NCBI RefSeq assembly: GCF_017815535.1 | Contig: NZ_CP072596.1 | Location: 2,139,614 to 2,203,613 of the forward strand | Origin: Tessaracoccus sp. MC1865 | GTDB taxonomy: Bacteria; Actinomycetota; Actinomycetes; Propionibacteriales; Propionibacteriaceae | Reading direction: 5' to 3' | DNA length: 64,000 nucleotides | Shown here: positions 48,580-60,680 of the stretch, piece after piece | Layout of the letters: each line of letters starts with the position of its first letter | Numbering within the stretch: the first letter of the stretch is position 1 | Notes under the pieces: model-generated | The model's database searches: none | What the model saw: the letters and a program-made list of their open reading frames with translations, nothing else | What the model was told of the DNA's origin: nothing | Position numbers and translations under genes: made by a program

Positions 48580-48617
48580 GATGGGGCCGGTGGTTGAATA
48601 CAACCGCCGGCCCCATC
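48580..48617 (+). promoter_or_regulatory. Hairpin between sugar-binding protein and ATPase genes
   Basis: 17-bp stem (one G-T pair) GATGGGGCCGGTGGTTG / CAACCGCCGGCCCCATC with loop AATA, 17 bases past the chvE stop and without a T tail. Such structures protect or partly terminate the upstream mRNA, giving excess binding protein. Confidence 0.7.
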
Positions 48618-48638
48618 CCAATTGAAAGCAGGCATACC

Positions 48639-50174
48639 TTGAGCGACATCATTCTCGAGATGCGCAACATCACCAAGGAATTCCCCGGTGTGAAGGCGCT
48701 GTCAGACGTGAATCTCAGCGTGCGGCGGGGCGACATCCACGCCATCTGCGGTGAGAACGGAGCCGGCAAGTCCACCCTCATGAAGGTGCTGTCCGGCGTC
48801 TACCCGCACGGTACCTACGATGGCCAGATCTTCTTCGATGACGAAGAGGTCAAGTTCAACTCGATCAACCAGTCCGAAGCCAAGGGCATCGTCATCATCC
48901 ACCAGGAGTTGGCGCTGGTCCCCCAACTGTCCATTGCGGAAAACATCTTCCTCGGCAACGAGCAGGCGGAGAGCGGCCGCATCAACTGGCACAAGACCAA
49001 CCAGCGCGCCGCCCAACTGCTGCGCCAGGTGGGCCTCGACGAGAACCCCACCACCCTCATCCAGGACATCGGAGTGGGCAAGCAGCAGTTGGTGGAGATC
49101 TCGAAGGCGCTCTCCAAGAAGGTCAAGCTACTGATCCTCGACGAGCCCACCGCCGCCCTCAACGACACGGACTCGGCGCACCTCCTCGGCCTGCTGCGGC
49201 AACTGCGCGATGAGGGCATCACGTCGATCATGATCTCGCACAAGCTCAACGAGATCATCTCCATTGCCGACGCCAACACGATCATCCGTGACGGAATGAC
49301 GATCGAGACCATCCAGAAGGGCCCGGAGATGCAGCAGAGCCGCATCATCAAGGGCATGGTCGGTCGCGACCTCGAGCATCTCTACCCCGCCCACGAGCCA
49401 AAGATCGGCGAGGAACTTTTCCGCATCGAGGACTGGTCCGTCATGCACCCCACCATCCCGGGGCGCAAGACCATCGACGACGCCAGCCTCAACGTCCGCG
49501 CCGGCGAGATCGTCGGCATCGCCGGCCTCATGGGCGCGGGCCGCACCGAACTCGCCATGAGCGTCTTCGGCGAGGCGTGGGGCCACAAGGTCAGCGGAAA
49601 GGCGTACCTGCAGGGCAAGGAGGTTGACCTCTCCTCCGTACACCAGGCGATCAACGCCGGCTTGGCATACGCCACAGAGGACCGCAAACGGTTCGGCCTC
49701 AACCTGATCGACGACATCCGCCGCAACATCTCCGCCGCCTCCCTCGACCGGCTCAAGACTCCTCTCGGGTCGGTCAATGCCAACGAGGAGATCAAGCGCG
49801 CCGAGCAATTCCGGGGCAGCATGCGCATCAAGGCGCCGTCGGTGATGACGATCGCAGGGCAACTGTCCGGCGGTAACCAGCAGAAGGTCGTCCTCTCCAA
49901 GTGGATGATGACCGAACCCGAGGTGCTCATCCTCGACGAGCCGACCCGAGGAATCGACGTCGGCGCGAAATATGAGATTTACACCATCATCAACTCACTC
50001 GCCGACGCAGGCAAGGCTGTCATCGTGATCTCGTCCGAGTTGCCCGAACTGCTAGGCATCTGCGACCGCATCTACACGCTGGCCTTCGGGCGCATCACCG
50101 GCGTCCTGGATCGCGGCGAAGCAAACCAGGAGAACCTCATGACACTCATGACCAAGGAAAGGGAGGCTGTCTGA
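48639..50174 (+). CDS. gguA: Sugar ABC transporter ATPase, two ABC domains (GguA/MmsA type)
   Basis: Double ATPase of 511 residues. The first domain has Walker [10 protein letters not shown] (about 37-45) and [10 protein letters not shown]. The second has a variant Walker [11 protein letters not shown] (about 295), signature [14 protein letters not shown] and [13 protein letters not shown]. Variation in one Walker site is normal for this family. The TTG at 48639 gives the conventional start (M)[19 protein letters not shown] 48660 is the alternative. It is followed by the permease after one base. Confidence 0.9.
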   Translation: MSDIILEMRNITKEFPGVKALSDVNLSVRRGDIHAICGENGAGKSTLMKVLSGVYPHGTYDGQIFFDDEEVKFNSINQSEAKGIVIIHQELALVPQLSIAENIFLGNEQAESGRINWHKTNQRAAQLLRQVGLDENPTTLIQDIGVGKQQLVEISKALSKKVKLLILDEPTAALNDTDSAHLLGLLRQLRDEGITSIMISHKLNEIISIADANTIIRDGMTIETIQKGPEMQQSRIIKGMVGRDLEHLYPAHEPKIGEELFRIEDWSVMHPTIPGRKTIDDASLNVRAGEIVGIAGLMGAGRTELAMSVFGEAWGHKVSGKAYLQGKEVDLSSVHQAINAGLAYATEDRKRFGLNLIDDIRRNISAASLDRLKTPLGSVNANEEIKRAEQFRGSMRIKAPSVMTIAGQLSGGNQQKVVLSKWMMTEPEVLILDEPTRGIDVGAKYEIYTIINSLADAGKAVIVISSELPELLGICDRIYTLAFGRITGVLDRGEANQENLMTLMTKEREAV

Positions 50175-50175
50175 C

Positions 50176-51366
50176 ATGGCAAGCGTCAAGAACATGCTGG
50201 GGGCGGTGAACCTCCGCCAGAGCGGCATCTTCCTGGCCCTGGTGGCCATAGTCATCCTCTTCCAAGTCTGGACGAAGGGCCTCCTGCTCAGCCCTCCCAA
50301 CGTGACCAACTTGGTGCTGCAGTACTCCTACATCCTGGTGTTGGCGATCGGCATGCTGTTCGTCATCGTCGTGGGTCACATCGACCTGTCCGTGGGATCC
50401 GTGATCGCGCTCGTGGGTGCCATCGCGGCAACCCTCGTGATCAAGATGGGGCAGGCGTGGTGGGTCGCGGTGATCGCCGGGCTCGCCGTCGGCCTGCTGA
50501 TCGGCCTCTGGCACGGCTTCTGGGTGGCTTACGTCGGCATCCCCGGCTTCATTGTGACGCTGGCCTCCATGCTGCTGTTCCGTGGCGCGACGTTCATGGT
50601 GCTGGGGTCCATTTCGCTGTCCCCCATGAGCAACGAGTACAAGCAGATCGCCACGGGGTTCCTCCAAGGACTCTTCGGTACAGTCCCCATCTTCGGCAAG
50701 AACGTGGACGTCTTCACGCTGCTTGTCGGCATCTTGGCGGTGGCCGGGTTCATCTTCAGCGCGCTGCGTACCCGCGCGGCCCGCATCCAGTATGAGCAGC
50801 CCGTGGAGAAAGCAGGCCTGATGGTCGCGAAGTTCGCCGCGATCGCCGTAGCGGTGCTCTTCTTCGCCTTCCAGCTCTCGGTGAGCCGGGGCTTCCCGAT
50901 CGTGTTGTTCATCCTGGCCGCCCTGATCCTGCTCTACGCCTACCTGTCGCAGAACACGGTCTACGGTCGCCACACCTACGCCATCGGCGGCAACATCCAT
51001 GCGGCCCGCCTTTCGGGCGTCAACGTGAAGCGCACCATCATGCTCGTGTACGTGCACATGGGTCTGTTGTCGGCCATTGCGGGCATCATCTACTCCTCGC
51101 GCGCGAACGGTGCGCAGCCCGCCGCCGGCAACGGCATCGAACTCGATGCGATCGCCGCCTGCTTCATCGGTGGCGCAGCCGTCACCGGCGGCGTCGGCCG
51201 GGTCGTCGGCGCCATCATCGGTGGCACGATCATGGCAGTCATGACCAATGGCATGCAGCTGCTCGGCGTGGAGGCACCCACTCAGCAGGTCGTCAAGGGC
51301 CTCGTGCTCCTCCTCGCCGTTGCGTTCGACCTCGTGAACAAGCGGCGCGCAGTGTCCAAGGGGTAA
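50176..51366 (+). CDS. gguB: Sugar ABC transporter permease (GguB/MmsB type)
   Basis: Integral membrane protein of 396 residues with about ten hydrophobic helices. It has the VVGHIDLSVGSVIALVG-type segment (about 68-84) and the conserved loop GRHTYAIGGNIHAARLSGVN (about 262-281) that contacts the ATPase in RbsC-like permeases. It is the last gene of a three-gene operon importing monosaccharides. The unusually long loop between helices around 190-220 is typical of MmsB proteins. Confidence 0.9.
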   Translation: MASVKNMLGAVNLRQSGIFLALVAIVILFQVWTKGLLLSPPNVTNLVLQYSYILVLAIGMLFVIVVGHIDLSVGSVIALVGAIAATLVIKMGQAWWVAVIAGLAVGLLIGLWHGFWVAYVGIPGFIVTLASMLLFRGATFMVLGSISLSPMSNEYKQIATGFLQGLFGTVPIFGKNVDVFTLLVGILAVAGFIFSALRTRAARIQYEQPVEKAGLMVAKFAAIAVAVLFFAFQLSVSRGFPIVLFILAALILLYAYLSQNTVYGRHTYAIGGNIHAARLSGVNVKRTIMLVYVHMGLLSAIAGIIYSSRANGAQPAAGNGIELDAIAACFIGGAAVTGGVGRVVGAIIGGTIMAVMTNGMQLLGVEAPTQQVVKGLVLLLAVAFDLVNKRRAVSKG

Positions 51367-51460
51367 CTGCCCGGACACTGCAGCAGGGCGGGAGACCGGT
51401 AAGCGGATCCTCGTGGCCCTCACAACACCTGCTGTAGGTGATCCGATGCACATCATGCAC

Positions 51461-51490
51461 ACGCCCGGCTGGCTCGTCCCAGCCGGGCGT
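51461..51490 (+). terminator. Sugar transporter operon terminator
   Basis: 12-bp stem ACGCCCGGCTGG / CCAGCCGGGCGT with a six-base loop, 94 bases after the permease stop. Confidence 0.75.
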
Positions 51491-51590
51491 TGTGCGTGGT
51501 CAGCGCTCGAACCGTTCCGGCGAGCAGCCTCAGCCGCGACACGCGGCGCTGCGCAACCGAAGGACTCGGCCGTGCAACTCCACAAAAGAA

Positions 51591-51636
51591 CACGGTCCCC
51601 GCAACTCCCAAAACGTTGGGTGTTGCGAGGACCGTG
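51591..51636 (-). terminator. rpoC terminator
   Basis: Long hairpin CACGGTCC-C-CGCAAC-T-CCCAA / TTGGG-T-GTTGCG-A-GGACCGTG with loop AACG and two mismatches. On the minus strand it is followed by TTCTTTTG, 37 bases past the rpoC stop. Confidence 0.85.
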
Positions 51637-51673
51637 AGAACCGCGGTTGGTTGCCTACCGCCTCGGATCAGGT

Positions 51674-54600
51674 TCAGCGAATCTCGCCGAAGTCCATCTC
51701 GTCGAGAGGCACGGCCGGGCCGACCACGTCAGAGCCGAACGCGTAGTCATACGGGTCGTAGCTCATCGTGTAGGCGGTGGCGCGGGCCTCTTCGGTGGGC
51801 TCAACCCGGATGTTGCGGTAACGCTCGAGACCGGTGCCGGCCGGGATCAGCTTGCCGAGGATGACGTTCTCCTTCAGGCCCAGGAGCTTGTCGCTCTTGC
51901 CCTGGATGGCGGCATCCGTGAGGACCTTGGTCGTCTCCTGGAAGGACGCGGCCGACAGCCACGACTCCGTCGCGAGCGACGCCTTGGTGATACCCATCAG
52001 CACCGGACGACCCTCGGCGGGCTTGCCACCCTCGGAGAGCGCCCGACGGTTCGAGGCCTCGTAGCTGGGACGGTCCACGAGCTCGCCCGGCATCATGTCG
52101 GTCTCACCCGAGTCGATGACGGTCACGCGACGCAGCATCTGCCGGATGATGATCTCGATGTGCTTGTCGTGGATGGGGGCGCCCTGCGTGCGGTACACAC
52201 GCTGGACCTCCTCCACGAGGTGCTCCTGCACCTTGCGGAGACCACGCACGCGAAGCACGTCCTGCGGGTCCACCTGGCCGGCGGTCAACTGCTGACCGAT
52301 CGACACGCGGACGCCGTCCTGGATGTGGATGCGCTGACCCGTGTTGTCCTCGAACTCGAGGCGGGTGCGGCGGCCGACCGGGTACTCCAGGTCCTCACCA
52401 CCGTCGTCACGCACGATGACGATCTTGCGCGAACGGTCACCGTCCTCGATCCGCACGACGCCGTCGGCCTCTGCGATCGGTGCCTTGCCCTTGGGCTGGC
52501 GGGCCTCGAAGAGCTCCGTGACACGCGGCAGACCCTGCGTGATGTCGTCGCCAGCCACACCACCGGTGTGGAAGGTACGCATCGTCAGCTGGGTACCGGG
52601 CTCGCCGATGGACTGGGCAGCGACGATACCGACGGCCTCGCCGACATCCACGAGCTTGCCGGAGGCCAGCGAACGGCCGTAACACATGGCACAGGTGCCG
52701 GCAGCCGACTCACAGGTGAGCACGGAGCGGACCTTGACCGTGGTGACCCCGGCCTCGACCAGCTTGAGGATCTCGGCGTCGCCCAGGTCGGTTCCGGCCT
52801 GGACCAGCACGTTGCCCTTGGCGTCGACGGCGTCGACGGCCAGCGAGCGTGCGTAGACGGCGGTCTCCACGTCGACCGGGGTCTCCACGGAGGCGCCCTT
52901 GGCGAACGGCTCGGCGGGGATCTCGATCGGGCGGCCCGTCTCGTCCGCACCTGCGGTGGTCCACTTGGCGATGACCTTGGAGAGGCCACGCTCGGTGCCG
53001 CAGTCTTCCTCGCGGATGATCACGTCCTGCGAGACGTCGACCAGACGACGGGTGAGGTAACCGGAGTCTGCGGTGCGCAGAGCGGTGTCGGCCTGGCCCT
53101 TTCGGCCACCGTGCGTCGAGATGAAGTACTCGAGCACCGACAGGCCTTCGCGGAAGTTGGACTTGATCGGGCGGGCGATGATCTCGCCCTTCGGGTTGGC
53201 CACGAGTCCTCGCATGGCGGCGATCTGGCGCATCTGCGTCATGTTTCCTCGAGCGCCCGAGTCCACCATCATGAAGATGGGGTTCTCGGTCGTGAAGTTC
53301 GCCTTCATGGCCTCCGTGAGTTCCGTGGTGGCGTCACCCCAGATGCCGATCAGCTCGGACCGACGCTCGTCCTCGGTCAGCTGACCGCGGTCGTAGAGCG
53401 TGTCGATCTTGGTCGCGCGACGCTCGTAGACGTCAAGGATCTCGGCCTTCTGCGGCGGGGTCTGGACATCCGAGATGGACACCGTCACGCCGGAGCGCGA
53501 CGCCCACTTGAAGCCCACGTCCTTCAGGTTGTCGAGCGCAGCCGCGACCTTGACCTTCGGGTACGTCTCCGCCAACTCGTTGATGATCGGGCCCAAGACA
53601 CGCTTGCCGACGACGGTGTTGACGTAGTGGAAGTCCTCCGGCAGCGCCTCGTTGAAGAGGGCGCGACCGAGCGTGGTTTCCACCAGCACCGAACCGTCGG
53701 GGCGGGGCTCGACGCCGTCCACGACGACGTCACGCAGCACGATGCGGCACCTGGCGCCGATCGACAGGTCGCCGCGGTCGAAGGCCATGATGGCCTCGGC
53801 CAGCGACGAGAAGAGCCGGCCCTGTCCCTTGCCCTCACGTTCGGAGGTGAGGAAGTAGTGACCGATGATCATGTCCTGCGTGGGCATGGTCACGGGGCGG
53901 CCGTCTGCCGGCTTCAGGATGTTGTTGGTCGAGAGCATCAGCACGCGTGCCTCAGCCTGGGCCTCGGCCGACAGCGGGAGGTGCACGGCCATCTGGTCAC
54001 CGTCGAAGTCGGCGTTGAACGCCGTGCAGACGAGCGGGTGGATCTGGATGGCCTTGCCCTCGATGAGCTGGGGCTCGAACGCCTGGATGCCGAGGCGGTG
54101 CAGGGTTGGTGCACGGTTCAGCAGCACGGGGTGTTCGGTGATGACCTCTTCGAGGACGTCCCACACGACGGGGCGCTGACGCTCCACCATGCGCTTGGCG
54201 GCCTTGATGTTCTGGGCGTGGTTCAGGTCGTCGAGACGCTTCATCACGAACGGCTTGAACAGCTCCAACGCCATGGCCTTCGGCAGACCGCACTGGTGCA
54301 GCTTCAGCTGAGGACCGACCACGATGACCGAGCGGCCCGAGTAGTCGACGCGCTTGCCCAGGAGGTTCTGACGGAAGCGACCCTGCTTGCCCTTGAGCAT
54401 GTCGGAGATCGACTTCAGCGGGCGGTTGCCCGGCCCGGTGACGGGACGGCCACGACGGCCGTTGTCGAACAGCGAGTCGACGGCCTCCTGCAGCATCCGC
54501 TTCTCGTTGTTGACGATGATCTCGGGTGCACCGAGGTCGATCAGCCTCTTGAGACGGTTGTTGCGGTTGATGACGCGGCGGTACAGGTCGTTGAGGTCCG

Positions 54601-55612
54601 AGGTGGCGAAGCGGCCACCGTCGAGCTGCACCATGGGGCGCAGGTCCGGGGGGATGACCGGGACGACGTCCAGCACCATCGACGACGGCGCGTTCTGGCC
54701 GTTGAGGAAGGCGCTGACCACCTTGAGGCGCTTCAGGGCACGCGTCTTGCGCTGGCCCTTGCCCGTGGCGATGGTCTCGCGCAGCGAGATGGACTCGGCC
54801 TTCAGGTCGAAGTCCTGCAGGCGCCGCTGGATCGCCTCGGCGCCCATGGAACCCTCGAAGTACTTGCCGAAGCGCTTCTTCATCTCGCGGTAGAGGATCT
54901 CGTCGCCCTCGAGGTCCTGGACCTTCAGGCCCTTGAACCGCTGCCACACCTCGTCGATGCGGTCCAGCTGACGCTGCGCACGGGTGCGGATGAGGTTGGC
55001 TTCCTTCTCGCCGGCCTCGCGCACCTTGCGCTTGACGTCGGCCTTGGCGCCCTCTTCCTCAAGAGCGGCCAGGTCCTCTTCCAGCTTGCGCATGCGGGTT
55101 TCGATGTCCGCGTCACGCTTGCCGGCGACCTGCTTGGACTCAGCCTCGACCTTCGCCTGCAGCGAGGAGAGGTCGCGGTGGCGGCCCTCCTCGTCGACGG
55201 AGGTGATCATGTGCGCGGCGAAGTAGATGACCTTCTCGAGGTCCTTCGGAGCGATGTCCAGCAGGTAGCCGAGACGGCTGGGGACACCCTTGAAGTACCA
55301 GATGTGGGTCACGGGCGCGGCCAGCTCGATGTGCCCCATGCGCTCGCGACGCACGTTGCTCCGGCTCACCTGGACGCCACAGCGCTCGCAGACGATGCCC
55401 TTGAAGCGGACGCGCTTGTACTTGCCGCAGTAGCACTCCCAGTCACGGGTGGGGCCGAAGATCTTCTCGCAGAAGAGGCCGTCACGCTCCGGCTTGAGGG
55501 TTCGGTAGTTGATGGTCTCGGGCTTCTTGACCTCGCCCTCGGACCACTTCTGGATCTGCTCGGTGCTCGCGAGACCGATCCGGAGTTCATCGTAGAAGTT
55601 CACGTCCAGCAC
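51674..55612 (-). CDS. rpoC: RNA polymerase subunit beta'
   Basis: Catalytic subunit of RNA polymerase, 1312 residues. Zinc finger 1 is CYCGK...CERCGV (near residues 60-78). The magnesium-binding [12 protein letters not shown] is near 540, and the second zinc site includes [13 protein letters not shown] near 970. The start is GTG 55612 ([16 protein letters not shown]), with a second GTG at 55603. It follows rpoB after 136 bases. The length is normal for actinobacteria and no inserted domain is seen. Confidence 0.97.
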   Translation of the reverse strand: MLDVNFYDELRIGLASTEQIQKWSEGEVKKPETINYRTLKPERDGLFCEKIFGPTRDWECYCGKYKRVRFKGIVCERCGVQVSRSNVRRERMGHIELAAPVTHIWYFKGVPSRLGYLLDIAPKDLEKVIYFAAHMITSVDEEGRHRDLSSLQAKVEAESKQVAGKRDADIETRMRKLEEDLAALEEEGAKADVKRKVREAGEKEANLIRTRAQRQLDRIDEVWQRFKGLKVQDLEGDEILYREMKKRFGKYFEGSMGAEAIQRRLQDFDLKAESISLRETIATGKGQRKTRALKRLKVVSAFLNGQNAPSSMVLDVVPVIPPDLRPMVQLDGGRFATSDLNDLYRRVINRNNRLKRLIDLGAPEIIVNNEKRMLQEAVDSLFDNGRRGRPVTGPGNRPLKSISDMLKGKQGRFRQNLLGKRVDYSGRSVIVVGPQLKLHQCGLPKAMALELFKPFVMKRLDDLNHAQNIKAAKRMVERQRPVVWDVLEEVITEHPVLLNRAPTLHRLGIQAFEPQLIEGKAIQIHPLVCTAFNADFDGDQMAVHLPLSAEAQAEARVLMLSTNNILKPADGRPVTMPTQDMIIGHYFLTSEREGKGQGRLFSSLAEAIMAFDRGDLSIGARCRIVLRDVVVDGVEPRPDGSVLVETTLGRALFNEALPEDFHYVNTVVGKRVLGPIINELAETYPKVKVAAALDNLKDVGFKWASRSGVTVSISDVQTPPQKAEILDVYERRATKIDTLYDRGQLTEDERRSELIGIWGDATTELTEAMKANFTTENPIFMMVDSGARGNMTQMRQIAAMRGLVANPKGEIIARPIKSNFREGLSVLEYFISTHGGRKGQADTALRTADSGYLTRRLVDVSQDVIIREEDCGTERGLSKVIAKWTTAGADETGRPIEIPAEPFAKGASVETPVDVETAVYARSLAVDAVDAKGNVLVQAGTDLGDAEILKLVEAGVTTVKVRSVLTCESAAGTCAMCYGRSLASGKLVDVGEAVGIVAAQSIGEPGTQLTMRTFHTGGVAGDDITQGLPRVTELFEARQPKGKAPIAEADGVVRIEDGDRSRKIVIVRDDGGEDLEYPVGRRTRLEFEDNTGQRIHIQDGVRVSIGQQLTAGQVDPQDVLRVRGLRKVQEHLVEEVQRVYRTQGAPIHDKHIEIIIRQMLRRVTVIDSGETDMMPGELVDRPSYEASNRRALSEGGKPAEGRPVLMGITKASLATESWLSAASFQETTKVLTDAAIQGKSDKLLGLKENVILGKLIPAGTGLERYRNIRVEPTEEARATAYTMSYDPYDYAFGSDVVGPAVPLDEMDFGEIR

Positions 55613-55748
55613 GTTTGGCTTCTCTTTCCCCTACTTCGGCAGTAGGCGCCTGTGAGACAACGGCGATCTCGCCAGTCTCGGATTTCAAGTGTGTGCGAGC
55701 GAAGCAAGCTCCGCTGGTGGGCTCACGTGGGGCGCAGCCCCCCGCGGA

Positions 55749-58700
55749 TCAGACTTCGCCGACGTCCATGAAGTTGTCGCTACCGGGACGGCGACCGAGA
55801 TCGATACCGAAGTCTTCGGCCGAACGCATGTCGTCCTCCGAATCGGTCAGGTCGATGACGGTTCCGTCGTCGGAGAGCACCTCTACGTTCAGGCAGAGGG
55901 ACTTCATTTCCTTGACGAGCACCTTGAAGGACTCAGGGATGCCCGGCTCGGGGATGTTCTCCCCCTTGACGATCGCCTCGTAGACCTTGACGCGGCCAGG
56001 CACGTCATCGGACTTGATGGTGAGCAGTTCCTGCAGCGCCCAGGCGGCACCATAGGCCTCGAGGGCCCACACTTCCATCTCACCGAAGCGCTGGCCGCCG
56101 AACTGGGCCTTACCGCCGAGCGGCTGCTGGGTGATCATCGAGTACGGGCCGGTCGAACGCGCGTGGATCTTGTCGTCGACCAGGTGGTGGAGCTTCAGCA
56201 TGTACATGTAGCCCACGCCGATCTTCTCCGGGTACGGCTCGCCGGAGCGGCCGTCGAAGAGGCGGGCCTTGCCAGTGGAGTCCACCAGGCGGTCTCCGTC
56301 GCGGGTGGTCAGCGAGTTGGCGAGGAGACCAGCGATCTCCTCCTCGTTGGCACCGTCGAACACGGGGCTGGCGACCTTGGCGTCGCCGTCGACGTGGCCG
56401 AGGCCGACGTCACGGAGGCGCTGGGCCCATTCCTCCTGGACCCCGGTGATGTCCCACCCGGTCTTGGCGATCCAGCCGAGGTGGTTCTCGAGGACCTGGC
56501 CCACGTTCATTCGCGAGGGCACACCCAGCGGGTTCAGCACGATGTCGACGGGGGTGCCGTCCTCGAGGAACGGCATGTCCTCCACCGGAAGGATCTTCGA
56601 GATGACGCCCTTGTTGCCGTGGCGGCCGGCGAGCTTGTCGCCGTCGGAGATCTTGCGCTTCTGGGCCACGTGCACGCGAACCAGCTGGTTCACGCCGGGG
56701 GGCAGTTCGTCGTCGTCCTCGCGGTTGAACACGCGCACGCCGATGACGGTGCCGGATTCGCCGTGGGGAACCTTGAGCGACGTGTCGCGCACCTCGCGGG
56801 CCTTCTCGCCGAAGATGGCGCGCAGCAGGCGCTCCTCCGGCGTGAGCTCGGTCTCGCCCTTGGGCGTGACCTTGCCCACCAGGATGTCGCCGGCGGAGAC
56901 CTCGGCGCCGATGCGCACGATGCCACGCTCGTCGAGATCAGCCAGCATCTCGTCGGAAACGTTGGGGATCTCGCGGGTGATCTCCTCGGCGCCCAGCTTG
57001 GTGTCGCGGGCGTCGACCTCATGCTCCTCGATGTGGATCGAGGTGAGGACGTCGTCCTGCACGATGCGCTGCGACAGGATGATGGCGTCCTCGTAGTTGA
57101 GGCCCTCCCACGGCATGAAGGCCACGAGGAGGTTCTTGCCGAGTGCCAGTTCACCCTGGTCCGTGCAGGGGCCGTCTGCCAGCGGGGTGCCGATCTCGAC
57201 CCGGTCGCCCGGGCCGACCAGCGGACGCTGGTTGATGCAGGTGCCCGCGTTGGAGCGGACGAACTTGTCCAGCTTGAAGCTGGAGTACGTACCGTCGTCG
57301 TTGGCGATCTCCAGGAGATCTGCCGAGACGGAGCTCACGACGCCGGGCTTGCGGGCCAGGGTGACGTCACCGACGTCGACGGCGGCGCGGTATTCCATAC
57401 CGGTACCCACCACGGGTGACTCGTTGCGGAGCAGGGGCACCGCCTGGCGCTGCATGTTGGCGCCCATGAGGGCACGCGAGGCGTCGTCGTGCTCGAGGAA
57501 CGGGATCAGCGCCGTGGCGATGGAGACCATCTGGCGCGGGGACACGTCCATGTACTCGACCTCGGCGACGGGGACCTCGTCGGCGTCGCCGTGCTTCAGG
57601 CGGACGAGCACGCGCTCCTCCGTCAGGCGGCCGTCCTCGTTCACTGCGGCGTTGGCCTGCGCGATCGAGTAGCGGTCCTCCTCATCAGCGGTGAGGTAGT
57701 CGATCTGATCCGTCACGTGACCGTCGACGACCTTGCGGTACGGGGTCTCGATGAAGCCGAACGCGTTGACTCGGGCGAACGAGGCCAGCGAGCCGATGAG
57801 GCCGATGTTCGGGCCTTCAGGGGTCTCGATGGGGCACATGCGGCCGTAGTGCGACGGGTGGACGTCTCGGACTTCCATGCCTGCGCGGTCACGGGAGAGA
57901 CCACCGGGGCCCAGCGCGGACAGACGACGCTTGTGCGTCAGGCCGGCGAGCGGGTTGTTCTGGTCCATGAACTGCGACAGCTGCGAGGTTCCGAAGAACT
58001 CCTTCAGCGCCGCGGTCACCGGGCGGATGTTGATCAGCGTCTGCGGCGTGATGGCCTCGATGTCCTGCGTGGTCATCCGGTCGCGCACGACGCGCTCCAT
58101 GCGGCCCAGGCCGGTGCGGAGCTGGTTCTGGATCAGCTCGCCCACGGTGCGGAGACGACGGTTGCCGAAGTGGTCGATGTCGTCGGCCTCGACGGGGAGG
58201 TCACCCAGGAATTCCTTGTGCTCGTGCAGGGCGACGATGTAGCCGATGGCTGCGGAGATGTCGTCCTCGGTGAGCACCTGCTGATCGAACGGGAGCTCGA
58301 GGCCGAGCTTCTTGTTGATCTTGTAGCGGCCGACCTTCGCCAGGTCGTAGCGCTTGTCGTTGAAGTAGTAGTTCTCGAGCAGCTGCTGCGCAGCGTCACG
58401 TGCCGGGGGTTCGCCCGGACGGAGCTTGCGGTAGATGTCGAGGAGTGCCTCGTCCTGCGTCTTGACGGTGTCTTTCTCGAGCGTCAGCCGCATGGACTCC
58501 GCGTCGCCGAACTCAGAGAGGATGCGGTCTTCTGTCCAGCCGAGCGCCTTGAGCAGGACGGTGACGTTCTGCTTGCGCTTGCGGTCCAGGCGCACGAAGA
58601 CCATGTCGCGCTTGTCGATCTCGAACTCGAGCCACGCGCCACGCGACGGGATGACCTTGCAGGAGAAGATGTCCTTGTCCGAGGTCTTGTCGGGGGTCTG

Positions 58701-59222
58701 CTCGAAGTAGACGCCGGGCGAGCGCACGAGCTGCGAGACGACGACACGCTCGGTGCCGTTGATGATGAAGGTGCCACGGTCCGTCATCAGGGGGAAATCG
58801 CCGATGAAGACGGTCTGGGACTTGATTTCACCGGTCTCATTGTTGGTGAACTCAGCGGTGACGAAGAGCGGTGCCGCGTAGGTGGTGTCGCGGTCCTTGC
58901 ACTCCTCGATCGTCCACTTGGGCTCCTCGAAGCGGTGGTCGCGGAACGACAGCTGCATCGAGTCCTGGAAATCGGAGATGGGTGAGATCTCGGCGAAGAT
59001 CTCTTCCAGGCCGGAGCGGGTGTTGACGTCGGTGCGGCCGGCAGCGAGCTGCTCTTCGACCTTCGCCCGCCAGGTCTCATTCCCGATCAGCCAGTTGTAT
59101 GCGTCGATCTGCAGGTCCAGGAGGTTGGGAACCTCCAGAGGCTCGTGAATCTTCGCGAACGAGATACGACCGGTGGACGAGACGACATTGGTGTTCTTCA
59201 ACGCAGAGCGCGAGGCGGCCAA
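55749..59222 (-). CDS. rpoB: RNA polymerase subunit beta
   Basis: Product of 1157 residues. The TTG at 59222 is the likely start, with AAGGA about eight bases upstream and the normal N-terminus ([16 protein letters not shown]). The rifampicin region reads [20 protein letters not shown] then [15 protein letters not shown], with wild-type Asp, His and Ser at the usual resistance positions. [13 protein letters not shown] and [19 protein letters not shown] are also characteristic. A good promoter lies 97 bases upstream. Confidence 0.97.
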   Translation of the reverse strand: MAASRSALKNTNVVSSTGRISFAKIHEPLEVPNLLDLQIDAYNWLIGNETWRAKVEEQLAAGRTDVNTRSGLEEIFAEISPISDFQDSMQLSFRDHRFEEPKWTIEECKDRDTTYAAPLFVTAEFTNNETGEIKSQTVFIGDFPLMTDRGTFIINGTERVVVSQLVRSPGVYFEQTPDKTSDKDIFSCKVIPSRGAWLEFEIDKRDMVFVRLDRKRKQNVTVLLKALGWTEDRILSEFGDAESMRLTLEKDTVKTQDEALLDIYRKLRPGEPPARDAAQQLLENYYFNDKRYDLAKVGRYKINKKLGLELPFDQQVLTEDDISAAIGYIVALHEHKEFLGDLPVEADDIDHFGNRRLRTVGELIQNQLRTGLGRMERVVRDRMTTQDIEAITPQTLINIRPVTAALKEFFGTSQLSQFMDQNNPLAGLTHKRRLSALGPGGLSRDRAGMEVRDVHPSHYGRMCPIETPEGPNIGLIGSLASFARVNAFGFIETPYRKVVDGHVTDQIDYLTADEEDRYSIAQANAAVNEDGRLTEERVLVRLKHGDADEVPVAEVEYMDVSPRQMVSIATALIPFLEHDDASRALMGANMQRQAVPLLRNESPVVGTGMEYRAAVDVGDVTLARKPGVVSSVSADLLEIANDDGTYSSFKLDKFVRSNAGTCINQRPLVGPGDRVEIGTPLADGPCTDQGELALGKNLLVAFMPWEGLNYEDAIILSQRIVQDDVLTSIHIEEHEVDARDTKLGAEEITREIPNVSDEMLADLDERGIVRIGAEVSAGDILVGKVTPKGETELTPEERLLRAIFGEKAREVRDTSLKVPHGESGTVIGVRVFNREDDDELPPGVNQLVRVHVAQKRKISDGDKLAGRHGNKGVISKILPVEDMPFLEDGTPVDIVLNPLGVPSRMNVGQVLENHLGWIAKTGWDITGVQEEWAQRLRDVGLGHVDGDAKVASPVFDGANEEEIAGLLANSLTTRDGDRLVDSTGKARLFDGRSGEPYPEKIGVGYMYMLKLHHLVDDKIHARSTGPYSMITQQPLGGKAQFGGQRFGEMEVWALEAYGAAWALQELLTIKSDDVPGRVKVYEAIVKGENIPEPGIPESFKVLVKEMKSLCLNVEVLSDDGTVIDLTDSEDDMRSAEDFGIDLGRRPGSDNFMDVGEV

Positions 59223-59318
59223 GATTGGGTCCTTCCAAGAACGCTTGAAGCAAATATCCGTGCATGGCGAACTGCCCGTGTCAAATCACGGGCGCAACGC
59301 ATAGCGGGGCAAAGAACC

Positions 59319-59347
59319 ACTATAGATCAAATAGCCGCGGACGGCAA
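59319..59347 (-). promoter_or_regulatory. rpoBC promoter
   Basis: TTGCCG (59342-59347) and TATAGT (59319-59324) separated by exactly 17 bases on the minus strand. This is the best sigma-A-type promoter match in the window, giving a leader of about 90 bases for rpoB. It follows the rplJL terminator, so rpoBC is independently transcribed. Confidence 0.7.
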
Positions 59348-59443
59348 CAACCGCCGGCCCCCGGATTTCGGCCTGCGGTGGAAGGGTCGACGTCGACCTC
59401 GCGGGACCGATGATACCGCTCCGGCTGGCGGTGGCAAGTGAAA

Positions 59444-59473
59444 ACGGCCCGCCCCCTCGCGGGGACGGGCCGT
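59444..59473 (-). terminator. rplJL terminator
   Basis: Stem ACGGCCCG-CCCC / GGGG-A-CGGGCCGT with a five-base loop. On the minus strand it runs directly into TTTTCAC, 22 bases past the rplL stop. Confidence 0.88.
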
Positions 59474-59495
59474 CGGAAGAGTTGGTGACTCTAGA

Positions 59496-59894
59496 TCACT
59501 TGAACTCGACGGTACCGCCGGCGGCCTCGAGGGCCTCCTTGGCCTTGGCAGCGGTGTCCTTGTCGACGCCCTCGAGCACCGGCTTCGGAGCACCCTCGAC
59601 GAGGTCCTTGGCCTCCTTCAGGCCGAGGGAGGTCAGAGCGCGCACCTCCTTGATGACGGCGATCTTCTTCTCGCCGCCCGAGGTCAGGATGACGTCGACC
59701 TTGTCGGAGGCAGCTTCCTCGTCGCCGTCGCCAGCGGCGTCGCCGGCAGCGGCAGCCGGAGCGGCCGCAACGGCCACCGGAGCAGCGGCGGTCACGCCGA
59801 AGGTGTCTTCGAACAGCTTCACGAACTCGGAGAGCTCGATGAGGGTCATCTCCTTGAAGGCGTCAAGGAGCTCTTCGTTGTTGAGCTTAGCCAT
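59496..59894 (-). CDS. rplL: 50S ribosomal protein L7/L12
   Basis: Stalk protein that recruits translation GTPases, 132 residues. It has an N-terminal dimerisation segment ([20 protein letters not shown]), an Ala-rich hinge (about 36-58) and the C-terminal domain with [20 protein letters not shown] and [17 protein letters not shown]. It follows rplJ after 45 bases and is followed by a T-tailed terminator. Confidence 0.97.
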   Translation of the reverse strand: MAKLNNEELLDAFKEMTLIELSEFVKLFEDTFGVTAAAPVAVAAAPAAAAGDAAGDGDEEAASDKVDVILTSGGEKKIAVIKEVRALTSLGLKEAKDLVEGAPKPVLEGVDKDTAAKAKEALEAAGGTVEFK

Positions 59895-59939
59895 GAGGCT
59901 TTCCTTTCAGATTGGTCCGCAGCGTGCGGAACAGTGTTG

Positions 59940-60557
59940 TTATTCCGCAGCTTCCGCTGCTTCAGGTGCCGCTTCCGCGGCGGGGGTCTCGTCCGTGGCT
60001 TCGGTGGCCGGCGCGGAGCCAGCACCACCGATCAAGGAGGGGTCAGCCTGTGCGGCGTCGCGCAGCGCGCCGAGCACGCGAGCGCCCTGCGACAGCGGGG
60101 CAGCCAGCATGTAGGCGGCCTTGGCCAGGTTGGCCTGGAGCGCGCCTGCCATCTTGGCCAGCAGAACCTCGCGGGATTCGAGGTCGGCCAGCTTCAGAAC
60201 AGCCTGGGCGTCGAGGAACTTGCCTTCCAGGACACCACCCTTGATTGCCAGAGACGGATTTGCCTTCGCGAAGTCACGCAGCCCCTTGGTGGCGGCTGCG
60301 ATGTCACCCGTGACGAAAGCGATAGCCGTGGGGCCGGTGAGGGTCTCGTCGAGCCCTTCGATTCCGGCTTCCTTGGCAGCGATCGCCGTCAGGGTGTTCT
60401 TCGCAACGGCGTAGGTGGCGTTCTCACCGAGCGAACGGCGCAGCTGCTTGAGCTGCGCCACGGTGAGACCGCGGTACTCGGTCAGCACTGCCGCTTCGGA
60501 CTTGCTGAAAGCCTCAGCCAGTTCCGAAACCTTGGCAGCCTTATCCGGCCTCGCCAT
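59940..60557 (-). CDS. rplJ: 50S ribosomal protein L10
   Basis: Base of the L7/L12 stalk, 205 residues from ATG 60557 ([17 protein letters not shown]). [17 protein letters not shown] and [18 protein letters not shown] are family landmarks. The last 30 residues form an Ala/Glu/Thr-rich acidic tail (from about residue 177), longer than in many bacteria. The leader upstream contains an attenuator-like hairpin, consistent with the known autoregulation by L10-L12 complexes. Confidence 0.95.
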   Translation of the reverse strand: MARPDKAAKVSELAEAFSKSEAAVLTEYRGLTVAQLKQLRRSLGENATYAVAKNTLTAIAAKEAGIEGLDETLTGPTAIAFVTGDIAAATKGLRDFAKANPSLAIKGGVLEGKFLDAQAVLKLADLESREVLLAKMAGALQANLAKAAYMLAAPLSQGARVLGALRDAAQADPSLIGGAGSAPATEATDETPAAEAAPEAAEAAE

Positions 60558-60680
60558 ATGAGTCTCCTTCCGGTCTAACACCTCTGCCCGCCGTGACGGG
60601 CGGCCCGAGGGCCGAAGTGACGCAAGACACAAAAACGCCCCGGCGCTCAGGCGGCGCGGGGCGGACAGGTATAACCTATT
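60558..60680 (-). promoter_or_regulatory. L10 leader with terminator-like hairpin
   Basis: The minus-strand leader has stem CGCCCCG / CGGGGCG (60636-60663, extended by three inner pairs past a bulge) followed directly by TTTTTGTG. Closer to the gene are small hairpins GCCCG/CGGGC (60586-60601) and GGCC/GGCC. Weak -10 candidates TAGGTT and TATACC lie near 60669-60678. No minus-strand gene lies just upstream, so this terminator would regulate rplJL itself, as in leaders bound by the L10(L12)4 complex. Confidence 0.55.

Larger units (their letters stand above)
51367..51673. other. Convergent intergenic region, gguB and rpoC
   Basis: About 307 bases with no gene. It holds two terminators (51461-51490 and 51591-51636), one for each of the converging transcripts. 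Confidence 0.7.

Noticed and set aside
51647-55645. 1332-codon plus-strand open frame opposite rpoC
   Set aside because: It exactly mirrors rpoC, and its residues follow from rpoC codon bias; no independent start signal or domain is seen.
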